Counted from the first letter of the stretch, positions 16,901-23,567 are shown. The stretch: DNA of 27,289 nucleotides from an uncultured Lachnospiraceae bacterium (GCA_910586095.1 CAJUHQ010000039.1:1-27289); one strand, 5' to 3'. The notes: generated by a model from the sequence alone, not told the origin. Numbers and translations: made by a program.

Positions 16901-17098
16901 ACGTATTCTGACCAAATGATTGAGCTATATGGACGATATATTGTAGAACATGCCCGCAACAATAAAAATGTGGCGCGTGAGATTATGGAAAACACGATTC
17001 ATTTTTATGGATATCAGGATTTGGAGACAGCCAATGAACAGGAAGCTAATGTGTTAGGGGAAATTTCTGAAAAAAAGGAAGATGGGGATTTAGTGTGA
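13943..17098 (+). CDS. Large TPR / DUF4037 nucleotidyltransferase-like / DUF4125 protein
   Basis: A 1051-residue cytoplasmic protein of unknown function. Residues about 30-250 are TPR-like helical repeats (AGLYNNLSLLYQEMGNFEAAKEQLENAL and similar). Residues about 260-490 are acidic, Gln/Glu/Ser/Thr-rich and probably disordered, with a 17-residue tandem repeat. A DUF4037-type domain starts near 500. It carries a nucleotidyltransferase signature, Gly539-Ser540 followed by Asp552-His-Asp554, then a helical region with KYYPKAVWYRKIA and APHDKWLFK. The C-terminal part (about 835-1035) matches DUF4125 as I recall it: NEGGRASCQNNWPTF, EKYARMMESTAPEEY and SYETYLRGELGTYSD. The nucleotidyltransferase role is inferred from the motif; the target is unknown. 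Two promoters precede it. Its stop codon and last codons lie in an R2 repeat. Confidence 0.82.
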   Translation: MDLNQVMGELDALFTQEKMSEIPQFLQKNIEQAKKEDARDILLTLYNECIGFYRETGDYEQSIENCTKAIALMDEMGLQGTIPYATTLLNAATAHRAAGLLQESLELYTKVRPIYVAQLKEDDPYFAGLYNNLSLLYQEMGNFEAAKEQLENALHIVSHKPDKQFEVAVTQANLANTCIELEQDDEAKARAEEAIRIFEKIGVDDAHYSAALSALGSLYFMDKDYQNALEVMEKSRDCVAKYLGADNIQYQRLSDNIKIIKGKMEEEQSAKITSKEQEQETTTEEDDEKSDQIQDEDNTSTDETSIEESDDKMIEEPVEAQEKSNLTEDTQKENKTNSLEQSQQDQIPTKNEQVTAEDVPQKMSKADTTQVEKGKEEEDKDKAVDAMIAEVMDEIAVEVEDAADIQQKPSDKSSVRDNTEKMMVEEAVDLKDIDQYFSDNTLSNAEGQEETQTPSDDTSSNTEGQEETQTSSDDTPSNTEEQKDQTVADIELAEQESLVPEIMGLELCRRYYEEYGKPMIAEKFQAYESVIAVGLVGKGSDCFGFDDIQSQDHDFGPRFMMWVTKKVYDEIGEELADAYEKLPRSFMGVERMETAHGKDRAGVMVIEDFYKNVLGFDLIGTLLQNNTEGDLEQENLATIKNWLAVHDYALAAAVNGEVFRDDEGIFTRYRKRLLKYYPKAVWYRKIANACALFSQNGQYNLPRMRKRGQFVAAELAKAECVKQAMKLFYLLSRQYAPHDKWLFKGMTQTSDMDVVDTGEQSVALLVEKISMLPVDRAHEADLATSIELLAVLFANELEKQNIIGKCDLYLDACTQELVTKSDALLTAIVAGTPVVTALSLSIAKAEFEAFDKVKNEGGRASCQNNWPTFKVMRMSQYMTWTEDMLLQYLYEFKDSYAKGRNMIEEKYARMMESTAPEEYAQFAHQLPPVSEEKKAIMEQIIELQVKWMEEFAQEYPNLAGNARIIHTAEDLPYDTSYETYLRGELGTYSDQMIELYGRYIVEHARNNKNVAREIMENTIHFYGYQDLETANEQEANVLGEISEKKEDGDLV
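15254..15406 (+). repeat. Three 51-base tandem repeats in the acidic linker
   Basis: Units starting TCGGAC or TCGGAT at 15254, 15305 and 15356 recur every 51 bases and encode 17-residue repeats beginning S-D-(N/D)-T and containing SN(A/T)E(G/E)Q. The third unit diverges after its first half. They lie in the linker between the TPR and nucleotidyltransferase-like domains and could vary in copy number between strains. Confidence 0.85.
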
Positions 17099-17156
17099 AA
17101 TTAAAATTTCACACATCCTGATTGGAGAGCCCGCTAAAGCGGGCAGATGGGATTTA

Positions 17157-17238
17157 GCGTGAGAAGAGTTTCTAGCTGCCTGTGGCAGTTTCTGCTCACA
17201 GCAAGGGCTGTTTCGCAGAGAAACTCTAAGTCTCACGC
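17157..17238 (+). repeat. Branched 82-base element within R2 array A
   Basis: An outer stem, GCGTGAGA (17157-17164) with TCTCACGC (17231-17238), continues into AGAGTTTCT (17165-17173) with AGAAACTCT (17219-17227), with a three-base bulge on one side. Inside are CTGCC/GGCAG and CAGC/GCTG hairpins, so the whole could fold as a junction. The copy at 17347-17428 keeps the 5' half almost unchanged but its 3' arms no longer pair well. It could be a folded RNA or simply a DNA repeat. Confidence 0.6.
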
Positions 17239-17239
17239 C

Positions 17240-17266
17240 GAAAAACGCCAAAATCAGGCGTTTTTC
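17240..17266 (+). terminator. Terminator-like hairpin in R2 array A
   Basis: GAAAAACGCC (17240-17249) and GGCGTTTTTC (17257-17266) form a ten-base stem with a seven-base loop and a T-rich 3' arm. It may end transcription of the DUF4125 gene; a near copy occurs at 23571-23597. Confidence 0.5.
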
Positions 17267-17507
17267 ATCTTGATTCGAGTCGCAGCTTTGCAGCGACATG
17301 GGAGTTAAGTGTGAAATTAAAATTTCACACATCCTGATTGGAGTTAGTGTGAGAAGAGTTTCTAGCTGCCTGTGGCAGTTTCTGCTCACAGCAAAGGCTG
17401 CTTCACGCAGAAGACTTAAGCTTCACGCCGGAGATTTGAGATTCTGCGAAACGGATGAATGGAAGTTGCATGAAAGATAAAAGTTTGAAAGGATTAAGGT
17501 TATAAGG

Positions 17508-19928
17508 ATGCAAAAATGGGTAAGAGCAATGTATCAACCAAGTCTAGGAATGGGTGAGAATCATCAACGTATAACAGCATCAAAAACTCATATAGAACTT
17601 GCTAAGGAAGCGGCAAAGGAAGGAATGGTTCTTCTAAAAAACAAGAAAAAACTGCTTCCACTTAAGAAAGGGACAAAAGTAGCGCTGTTTGGAAAAGCGG
17701 CGTTTGACTATGTAAGAGGCGGTGGCGGAAGTGGTGAAGTCACTGTTTCCTACAGTAGAAACCTATATGAAGGATTATTGCTAAAAAAAGATAAGGTTTC
17801 TGTTTTTGAGGAGCTTGCCACTTTTTATCGCGAAGATGTCAAAGCACAATATGACAAGGGGAGAGCACCTGGCATGACAGTAGAACCCTCTGTTCCAGAT
17901 GCGCTCGTTCAAAAGGCAAGAGCCTATACCAATACGGCAATTATTAGTATCTGTCGCTTTTCAGGTGAAGGCTGGGATAGAAAAAGTATTGTGGACACAG
18001 AGAACAAGAACATTTGGGCAAATGAGGAAGCAATGGCCAAGCAGTCCGCAGAAATTTTTGAAAATGGTGATTTCTACCTAACCAATGCCGAAAAAGCAAT
18101 GGTGGATATTGTCAAAACTACGTTTGAAAATGTAGTTGTGGTTATGAACGTAGGTGGTATGGTAGACAGTTGTTGGTTTTATGACGACCATCATATTCAG
18201 TCGGTTCTCATGGCATGGCAAGGAGGTATTGAAGGCGGTCTTGCGGCGGCTGAGTTGCTTGTGGGTGAAGGAAATCCAAGCGGAAAGCTTTCCGATACTT
18301 TTGCGCGCAGCCTTGATGATTATCCTTCCACATACAATTTCCATGAGTCAGAGAAATATGTGGATTACACAGAAGATATTTATGTGGGATATCGTTACTT
18401 TGAAACCATCCCCAAAGCAGCAAAAAAGGTAAATTATCCGTTTGGTTTTGGTTTATCCTACACAGATTTTACAATAAAGGCAAAGAACTTTTATGTGAAG
18501 AATGAGAAAATATATGTGGATGTCAAGGTGACAAATGTCGGTGACTGTGCAGGAAAGGAAGTTGTGCAAGCTTATTTTAGTGCACCACAGGGTAAACTTG
18601 GCAAACCGGCAAGACAGCTTGCAGCTTTCAAAAAGACGCGACTGTTGCAGGCTGGTGAGACGCAGGTTTTGAGACTTTCTTGGCAGATCAAAGACATGGC
18701 ATCTTATGATGATCTCGGTAAAGTACAGGCATCAGCATATGTGCTAGAGGCAGGGACATATGATTTCTATGTTGGGAACAGCGTGAGAAAAGCTAAACAG
18801 CTCAAGAACTCTTATGAGCAAGAGCAAACACAAGTGACAGAGCAACTTACAAGAAAAATGGCACCGACCTCTCTCAAAAAAAGAATGATTGCGGATGGAA
18901 GTTATGAGGAATTACCACAAGAGGAGCCAATAGATACAGATGCAAATGGTCTGAAACGACTTACAGTAGAGCAGATGGAAGGATTTGCGCCCGAAGTGCG
19001 TTACTGTGAACCTTATCATTTGTGGAAAAAGGATGCTAATGCACCACACAAGTTGATCGAGGTGGCCGAGGGGAAACTTTCTCTAGATGAGTTTGTGGCC
19101 CAGTTCTCAGAACGTGAACTAGCAGAGCTTTTGGGAGGGCAGCCCAATACAGGAGTAGCCAATACATTTGGATTTGGAAATTTGCGTTCATTTGGTATTC
19201 CCAATGTAATGACAGCGGACGGACCAGCAGGTTTGCGCATCCTGCCAGAGTGTGGTGTGTGCACAACAGCGTGGCCTTGTTCAACACTTCTTGCCTGTAC
19301 ATGGAATGAAGAGCTTGTGGAGGCAGTAGGCGCCGCAGGTGGCATGGAAGTCAAAGAGAACAATATTGCTGTGTGGCTGACACCAGCAATCAATATACAC
19401 AGAAGTCCACTTTGTGGTCGAAACTTTGAGTATTATTCGGAAGATCCATTCCTGACAGCAAAGCTTGCTGGTGCTATGGTGCGCGGTATACAGAGTGTGG
19501 GAGTCGCGGCAACCGTAAAACATTTTGCACTCAACAATAAGGAAACCAATCGTAAAAATAGCGATTCACGGGCTTCTGAGAGAGCGATTCGCGAGATTTA
19601 TCTAAAGGCGTTTGAGTGGATTGTAAAGGAGCAACAGCCGTGGGCAATTATGTCTTCTTACAATATTATCAATGGATATAGGGCCTCTGAAAACAAGGAA
19701 CTGTTGACGGATATCCTGCGTGGCGAATGGGGATTTGAAGGAATGGTGACTACTGATTGGTGGACAAATGGAGAGCATTATAAGGAAGTAAAAGCGGGCA
19801 ATGATGTCAAAATGGCATGTGGCTTCCCTGAACGCTTGATAGAGGCCTATGAAAAGGGACTTCTTACGCGCACAGAATTAGAGCTTTGCGCAAAGCGTGT
19901 GTTGGAGCTAATTTTAAAAGTGGAGTAA
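17508..19928 (+). CDS. Beta-glucosidase-type glycoside hydrolase, family 3, reversed domain order
   Basis: A GH3 enzyme expected to release terminal beta-linked glucose (or another sugar) from oligosaccharides. No signal peptide is seen, so it is probably cytoplasmic. The 806 residues run in reversed order. The GH3 C-terminal domain comes first (about 20-310: AAKEGMVLLKNKKKLLPL, GGGGSGEV). A fibronectin III-like domain follows (about 325-420: VKVTNVGDCAGKEVVQAY, PARQLAAFKKTRLL). The GH3 N-terminal barrel is last (about 510-800: TADGPAGLR, LTPAINIHRSPLCGRNFEYYSEDP, VKHFALNNKETNR). The nucleophile is Asp750 in VTTDWW. This order is known for the Butyrivibrio fibrisolvens and Ruminococcus albus enzymes. 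AAGG eight bases upstream supports the ATG at 17508. trpS follows after 42 bases. Confidence 0.93.
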   Translation: MQKWVRAMYQPSLGMGENHQRITASKTHIELAKEAAKEGMVLLKNKKKLLPLKKGTKVALFGKAAFDYVRGGGGSGEVTVSYSRNLYEGLLLKKDKVSVFEELATFYREDVKAQYDKGRAPGMTVEPSVPDALVQKARAYTNTAIISICRFSGEGWDRKSIVDTENKNIWANEEAMAKQSAEIFENGDFYLTNAEKAMVDIVKTTFENVVVVMNVGGMVDSCWFYDDHHIQSVLMAWQGGIEGGLAAAELLVGEGNPSGKLSDTFARSLDDYPSTYNFHESEKYVDYTEDIYVGYRYFETIPKAAKKVNYPFGFGLSYTDFTIKAKNFYVKNEKIYVDVKVTNVGDCAGKEVVQAYFSAPQGKLGKPARQLAAFKKTRLLQAGETQVLRLSWQIKDMASYDDLGKVQASAYVLEAGTYDFYVGNSVRKAKQLKNSYEQEQTQVTEQLTRKMAPTSLKKRMIADGSYEELPQEEPIDTDANGLKRLTVEQMEGFAPEVRYCEPYHLWKKDANAPHKLIEVAEGKLSLDEFVAQFSERELAELLGGQPNTGVANTFGFGNLRSFGIPNVMTADGPAGLRILPECGVCTTAWPCSTLLACTWNEELVEAVGAAGGMEVKENNIAVWLTPAINIHRSPLCGRNFEYYSEDPFLTAKLAGAMVRGIQSVGVAATVKHFALNNKETNRKNSDSRASERAIREIYLKAFEWIVKEQQPWAIMSSYNIINGYRASENKELLTDILRGEWGFEGMVTTDWWTNGEHYKEVKAGNDVKMACGFPERLIEAYEKGLLTRTELELCAKRVLELILKVE

Positions 19929-19970
19929 AAAAGTACCCACAAAAACGGATAGAATGGGAGTTTATGGACA

Positions 19971-21065
19971 ATGAGTAAGATTATATTGACAGGGGACAGA
20001 CCAACAGGAAGACTTCATATTGGTCATTATGCGGGTTCCCTTAGAGGAAGGGTAGAGCTGCAAAACTCAGGAGAGTATGATAAGATTTATATTATGATTG
20101 CAGATGCACAGGCACTTACAGACAATGCAGACAATCCAGAGAGAGTACGACAAAATGTGATAGAAGTAGCATTAGATTATCTGTCTGTGGGATTAGATCC
20201 TACAAAGTCTACACTGTTTATTCAATCACAGATTTCGGAATTGACAGAACTGACATTTTATTATATGAATCTGGTAACAGTGTCTAGACTTCAGAGAAAT
20301 CCAACTGTAAAAAATGAAATACAACTGCGCAATTTTGAGACGAGTATTCCAGTAGGATTTTTTACATATCCTATCAGCCAAGCGGCGGACATTACTTTCT
20401 GCAAGGCAACAGTAGTGCCAGTAGGTGAAGATCAATTGCCTATGATTGAGCAGACAAAGGAAATTGTGCACAAATTTAATGCTATCTATGCGCCAGAAAA
20501 TCCTGTGTTGATAGAACCTAAAGCGTTGCTTCCGCAAGCGGAGGCATGCAAGAGACTTCCTGGCACAGACGGAAAAGCAAAAATGAGTAAGTCTCTTGGA
20601 AATTGCATTTATCTGACAGATAGTGATAAGGAAGTTAAAGCCAAGATTATGAGTATGTACACAGATCCACTTCATTTGCAGGTGAGCGATCCAGGACATT
20701 TAGAAGGTAATACAGTATTCACATATCTAGATGCATTTGCACGTGATGAGCACTTTGAACGGTACTGTCCAGAGTATGCCAATTTAGAGGAGATGAAAGC
20801 ACATTATACAAAAGGTGGTTTAGGGGATGTGAAGGTAAAAAAACTTCTCATAAACATTATGCAGGAAGTATTAGAACCAATACGGATGAGACGTGCCCAG
20901 TTTGAGACAGATATTCCTGAGGTGTACAATATTCTCAAAAAGGGATCTGATGCTGCTAGAGAGGTTGCAGCACAAACATTATCTGAGGTTAAAAGTGCTA
21001 TGAAGATTGATTATTTTGAAGATGCAGAATTGATAAAGGCGCAGAGTGCGCTGTATGCCAAATAA
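19971..21065 (+). CDS. trpS: Tryptophan--tRNA ligase
   Basis: TrpS charges tRNA-Trp with tryptophan in the cytoplasm. The 364 residues fit a class I enzyme of the TrpRS type. It begins SKIILTGDRPTGRLHIGHYAGSLR, with the HIGH motif at residues 16-19, and has KMSKS at 204-208 followed by LGN. VPVGEDQLPMIEQTKEIVHKFN is typical of TrpRS. GGGAG lies ten bases before the ATG at 19971. An earlier ATG at 19964 opens only a four-codon frame (MDNE) ending at 19978, so it is not the start. No T-box leader is seen in the 42-base gap after the beta-glucosidase gene; the two may be co-transcribed. An intrinsic terminator follows. Confidence 0.96.
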   Translation: MSKIILTGDRPTGRLHIGHYAGSLRGRVELQNSGEYDKIYIMIADAQALTDNADNPERVRQNVIEVALDYLSVGLDPTKSTLFIQSQISELTELTFYYMNLVTVSRLQRNPTVKNEIQLRNFETSIPVGFFTYPISQAADITFCKATVVPVGEDQLPMIEQTKEIVHKFNAIYAPENPVLIEPKALLPQAEACKRLPGTDGKAKMSKSLGNCIYLTDSDKEVKAKIMSMYTDPLHLQVSDPGHLEGNTVFTYLDAFARDEHFERYCPEYANLEEMKAHYTKGGLGDVKVKKLLINIMQEVLEPIRMRRAQFETDIPEVYNILKKGSDAAREVAAQTLSEVKSAMKIDYFEDAELIKAQSALYAK

Positions 21066-21086
21066 ATTTGGTTGTTGGGCATAAAA

Positions 21087-21120
21087 GAACCCTCCGTTCA
21101 CAATGAATGGAGGGTTTTTT
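21087..21120 (+). terminator. Intrinsic terminator after trpS
   Basis: AACCCTCC (21088-21095) pairs with GGAGGGTT (21109-21116), extended inward by GTTC with GAAT, and the 3' side ends in six T residues. It lies between trpS and the convergent tetR-type gene. Confidence 0.88.
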
Positions 21121-21154
21121 GTGCGCAGCACATAATCTATTGTTTGAGTGCAGT

Positions 21155-21784
21155 TTATTCGATCATAGGAGAAGTTAGATAGTTGAGAGAACCTTGTGGT
21201 ACGCCAGTTCCTTTTTCTAATAATGCGACAAGCCCGCGTATGGTGTCTTCAGAGTCTTCTGCTGTAGCTGAAAGAAAGGTACTGTCAAGTTTAACAGCGA
21301 GTACAATCAGAACAATCTCTGCGAGTGCGGCAGGATATGCGAAATCAATTTGATTAGATGCAATTCCCTGTTCTATAATTTCTGTCAAGACAGGTTTGAG
21401 CTCTAAAATTAAATGATTCATATATTTTTGATGTAAAAATGCGATATCTTGAGCACTGGTTCCAGCGCTGACAGCAGTGTGATTCTGATTAAGAAAAGCG
21501 GCAGAGGAAGTGCGACATGCCTGCAAAATCATGGCCATACGTGTGAATGGAGAAATCTCTGTCTGGTTCGCAAGCGTTTTTGCTGTCTTTATTGGTTTTT
21601 CATAATTTCTTTCGATCAATTCGTCTAAGATTGCTTCCTTGGAGGGAAAGTAATAGTAGATGCTTCCTTTTCCCATCTCAGCTCTTTTGGCAATATCGCT
21701 CACAGAAATATTTTGTATAGTCCGCTCTTCCAAAAGTTGCTGAAGAGCGTCTAAGATTTTATCATATTTTTTCATGTCTGGCAT
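21155..21784 (-). CDS. TetR/AcrR family transcriptional regulator
   Basis: A 209-residue DNA-binding repressor-type protein. The N-terminal helix-turn-helix domain is typical: KILDALQQLLEERTIQNISVSDIAKRAEMGKGSIYYYFPSKEAILDELI, with the GSIYYYF recognition helix. The rest is the variable ligand-binding and dimerisation domain, so the ligand is unknown. The open frame can start ten codons earlier at a TTG (21814), but GAGGTGA lies five bases before the ATG at 21784, giving MPDMKKYDK. The gene is divergent from the SCP2/hydrolase pair. Two palindromes in the gap, one overlapping the -35 box of the pair, suggest that it represses those genes. Confidence 0.92.
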   Translation of the reverse strand: MPDMKKYDKILDALQQLLEERTIQNISVSDIAKRAEMGKGSIYYYFPSKEAILDELIERNYEKPIKTAKTLANQTEISPFTRMAMILQACRTSSAAFLNQNHTAVSAGTSAQDIAFLHQKYMNHLILELKPVLTEIIEQGIASNQIDFAYPAALAEIVLIVLAVKLDSTFLSATAEDSEDTIRGLVALLEKGTGVPQGSLNYLTSPMIE

Positions 21785-21840
21785 TGTAGTCACCTCATAA
21801 CAAAATCTTTTCAATTAATGTTGGTTATACTATTTTTATA

Positions 21841-21871
21841 GTTTCAAAAATATGTTGTATGTTTCAAAAAT
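21841..21871. repeat. Two GTTTCAAAAAT direct repeats, 20-base period
   Basis: Identical 11-base sequences lie at 21841-21851 and 21861-21871, two helical turns apart, on the tetR side of the divergent gap. They could bind a regulator or form part of the tetR promoter region. The rest of the gap up to 21976 shows nothing else I can support. Confidence 0.5.
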
Positions 21872-21976
21872 TTTCGCGTTATAAGAAAAATGATAGCACA
21901 AATATAGATTGGGAGCAATTGTGAATAGTGCTATAAAAAAAGAAAAAATTTCGTTGTATTTTATAAGGAAAAGTAG

Positions 21977-21991
21977 TTGACCGCTGGTCGA
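21977..21991. promoter_or_regulatory. TetR-type operator O1
   Basis: TTGACCGCTGGTCGA is an imperfect palindrome with GACC/GGTC half-sites. It matches the second site 44 bases downstream in a shared TYGACYNNTGGTCGA pattern and overlaps the -35 box. Confidence 0.6.
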
Positions 21992-22006
21992 AAAGTGTGG
22001 TATTGT
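21977..22006 (+). promoter_or_regulatory. Candidate promoter for the SCP2/hydrolase pair
   Basis: TTGACC (21977-21982) and TATTGT (22001-22006) are separated by 18 bases. The -35 box lies inside the first palindromic operator, so a bound repressor would block RNA polymerase. The -10 box is only a fair match. Confidence 0.5.
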
Positions 22007-22020
22007 TATCAAGAAACAAA

Positions 22021-22035
22021 TCGACTATTGGTCGA
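22021..22035. promoter_or_regulatory. TetR-type operator O2
   Basis: TCGACTATTGGTCGA has perfect TCGAC/GTCGA arms around five bases. It lies just downstream of the expected transcription start and 44 bases (about four helical turns) from O1. Confidence 0.6.
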
Positions 22036-22055
22036 AAAATGTAGAAACACCTAAA

Positions 22056-22077
22056 ATGTCCCCCATAGTGGGAACAT
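22056..22077 (+). promoter_or_regulatory. Leader hairpin before the SCP2-domain gene
   Basis: ATGT-C-CCC pairs with GGG-A-ACAT around a six-base loop, with one C/A mismatch, in the 5' leader. It ends eight bases before the AGGAGG ribosome site (22085-22090). A regulatory role is possible but unproven. Confidence 0.3.
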
Positions 22078-22096
22078 GTAGAGTAGGAGGATAATT

Positions 22097-22525
22097 ATGA
22101 CATACGCAGAGTTGTTTTATGAGATTAAAGGGAAATTTATGGGAGCTGATGTAAGCGATATCAAAGAGCATCTTGCATTTCAGTTTAATATTGAAGATGA
22201 GGAAGCGGGAGGTGCTTTTTATGTGGAAGTCAAGGATGGGACATTGTTTGTTGAGCCATATGAATATTATGACAGAGATGCTATGTTTATCTGTGCGCCA
22301 GATGTGTTGATGCAGATTGCAGATGGAAAAATGGACCCTATCGCTGCTTTTACAGAGAAGAAGCTTCGCGTTGAAGGAAATATTGAGAAGGCATTGCGGT
22401 TAAAGGAAATCATAGAAATGAAGCAAAATGCAAAAAGCGAGAAGAGTGTTGCGCGCAAAGCTGCTGACAAGGTTGTAGAGAAAGTAGTGAAGACAGTAGC
22501 AAAGAAAGCAGCAGAAAAGAAATAA
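22097..22525 (+). CDS. SCP2 sterol-binding-domain protein
   Basis: A 142-residue cytoplasmic protein with an SCP2-type lipid-binding fold (about residues 1-112). AFQFNIEDEEAGGAFYVEVKDG, then DAMFICAPDVLMQIADGKMDPIAAFTEKKLRVEGNIEKALRL is the characteristic end of this domain. In bacteria such proteins are thought to bind acyl or other hydrophobic ligands; the ligand here is unknown. The last 30 residues are a Lys/Ala/Val-rich helix-like tail (KVVEKVVKTVAKKAAEKK) that could touch membranes or nucleic acid. AGGAGG sits six bases before the ATG. It is followed after 50 bases by the hydrolase gene, and both are probably controlled by the TetR protein. Confidence 0.85.
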   Translation: MTYAELFYEIKGKFMGADVSDIKEHLAFQFNIEDEEAGGAFYVEVKDGTLFVEPYEYYDRDAMFICAPDVLMQIADGKMDPIAAFTEKKLRVEGNIEKALRLKEIIEMKQNAKSEKSVARKAADKVVEKVVKTVAKKAAEKK

Positions 22526-22575
22526 TAGTTTAGCCGCAAGAAGCCAAACCATTATGGAAAAAGGGGGAAATGTAA

Positions 22576-23541
22576 ATGGGAGCATTAAAAAATATTACAG
22601 TTGCTGCGGGACTTCTTGCAGTCGCCGGAATAGGAGAAACTGTATATTTTTATAATCGGACGATGAAGCGCGGCAATGCCAAGACAGAGCGCACGACTAA
22701 GATGTCTGGCACAGACTGGGCAAAATATTTTCCATTGATGGAGGAGAGAAAAGTATTTGTGATGGAGCAACCACATAGGGATGTGTATATTACATCCTTT
22801 GACGGATTAAAGCTTCATGCCACATATTTTCCAGCACTTCATACAGAGAACGACGACGCGACATGTATCAAAAAGGCGGTGATCTGTTTTCATGGATATA
22901 CTGGAGAGGGTTTGAGCAATCATATAGCGATAGCAGATTATTTCTTGAAACAGGGTTATGCAATGCTGTTGCCAGATGCGCGGGCGCATGGTGAGAGTGA
23001 AGGGGAATATATTGGATTTGGATGCTTAGATAGAAAGGATGCATTAAGCTGGATACAGTGGTTGATACAGGAGAGTGGAGAAGATATTCAGATTTTGTTA
23101 CATGGTACATCTATGGGAGGGGCTACTGTACTGATGACAAGTGGTCTAGAATTACCTGATAATGTCAAAGGGATTATCTCTGACTGTGGGTTTACATCAC
23201 CCAAGGAAGTGTTTACTCATGTGTTAAACACGATGTATCATCTTCCAGCTTTTCCAGCCATTCAGGGAGCAGACTTTCTCAATAAGAAACTCGCAGGGTA
23301 TGGAATGGATGAGTGCAATGCCAAACGTGAAGTACAGAAAGCGACGGTCCCCATTTTGTTTATACATGGTTCTGCAGATACTTTTGTACCATGTAGTATG
23401 TGTCACGAAATCTACGAAAACTGTCAGTCACCTAAACGAAAATTGATTATTGAGGACGCTGCTCATGCAGAGAGTTATTACAAAGATATGGAAACTTATG
23501 AAAATTCACTGACAGAGTTTGCAAAAGAGTGTCTAGCGTGA
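22576..23541 (+). CDS. Alpha/beta-hydrolase with N-terminal membrane anchor
   Basis: A 321-residue serine hydrolase, probably an esterase, lipase or thioesterase-like enzyme. One hydrophobic segment lies near the N-terminus (about residues 4-24). The fold is shown by VICFHGYTGEGLSNH (oxyanion region), LLPDARAHGESEG and the nucleophile elbow GTSMGG with Ser179. The triad is completed by Asp268 in HGSADTFVP and His297 in DAAHAE. It resembles the Bacillus YqkD group. GGGGG upstream supports the ATG at 22576. Its pairing with an SCP2 protein under a TetR regulator suggests a lipid or hydrophobic ester as substrate, which is inference. The TGA stop lies at the edge of an R2 hairpin. Confidence 0.88.
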   Translation: MGALKNITVAAGLLAVAGIGETVYFYNRTMKRGNAKTERTTKMSGTDWAKYFPLMEERKVFVMEQPHRDVYITSFDGLKLHATYFPALHTENDDATCIKKAVICFHGYTGEGLSNHIAIADYFLKQGYAMLLPDARAHGESEGEYIGFGCLDRKDALSWIQWLIQESGEDIQILLHGTSMGGATVLMTSGLELPDNVKGIISDCGFTSPKEVFTHVLNTMYHLPAFPAIQGADFLNKKLAGYGMDECNAKREVQKATVPILFIHGSADTFVPCSMCHEIYENCQSPKRKLIIEDAAHAESYYKDMETYENSLTEFAKECLA

Positions 23542-23567
23542 AAAGTCTGCATAGCAGACTTTTTCAC
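23538..23567 (+). terminator. Terminator-like hairpin after the hydrolase gene
   Basis: GTGAAAAGTCTGC and GCAGACTTTTTCAC form a near-perfect long stem with a very short loop and five T residues in the 3' arm. It overlaps the stop codon, which is unusual for an intrinsic terminator. Confidence 0.5.

Larger units (their letters stand above)
17080..17430. repeat. R2 modular hairpin repeat array A
   Basis: This fills most of the 409-base gap before the beta-glucosidase gene and overlaps the end of the DUF4125 gene. Hairpins in order: GTGTGAAAT/ATTTCACAC (17093-17114); GCCCGC/GCGGGC (17129-17144); a branched 82-base element (17157-17238); GAAAAACGCC/GGCGTTTTTC (17240-17266); GTCGC/GCGAC (17279-17297); a second identical GTGTGAAAT hairpin (17309-17330); and a decayed second branched copy (17347-17428). 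Conserved linkers are CATCCTGATTGGAGA before and AGATGGGAGTTA after the GC-rich hairpins. I see no gene in this stretch. From 17431 to 17507 there is only the leader of the next gene. Confidence 0.85.

Noticed and set aside
17080..17430. Integron attC sites or an insertion sequence
   Set aside because: No integrase or transposase gene is present, and the hairpins lack the paired attC core motifs. The modular linkers do not fit IS ends.
17090..17480. Short open frames on both strands in R2 array A (99 and 60 residues)
   Set aside because: Both are translations of the repeat units; one contains PIRMCEILISH twice because the repeat is duplicated. No protein family or ribosome site supports them.
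19929..19970. T-box riboswitch before trpS
   Set aside because: The gap is only 42 bases, far too short, and the T-box consensus is absent.
19964..19978. Four-codon open frame (MDNE) overlapping the trpS start as a leader peptide
   Set aside because: It contains no Trp codon and no attenuator structure follows, so there is no sign of attenuation.
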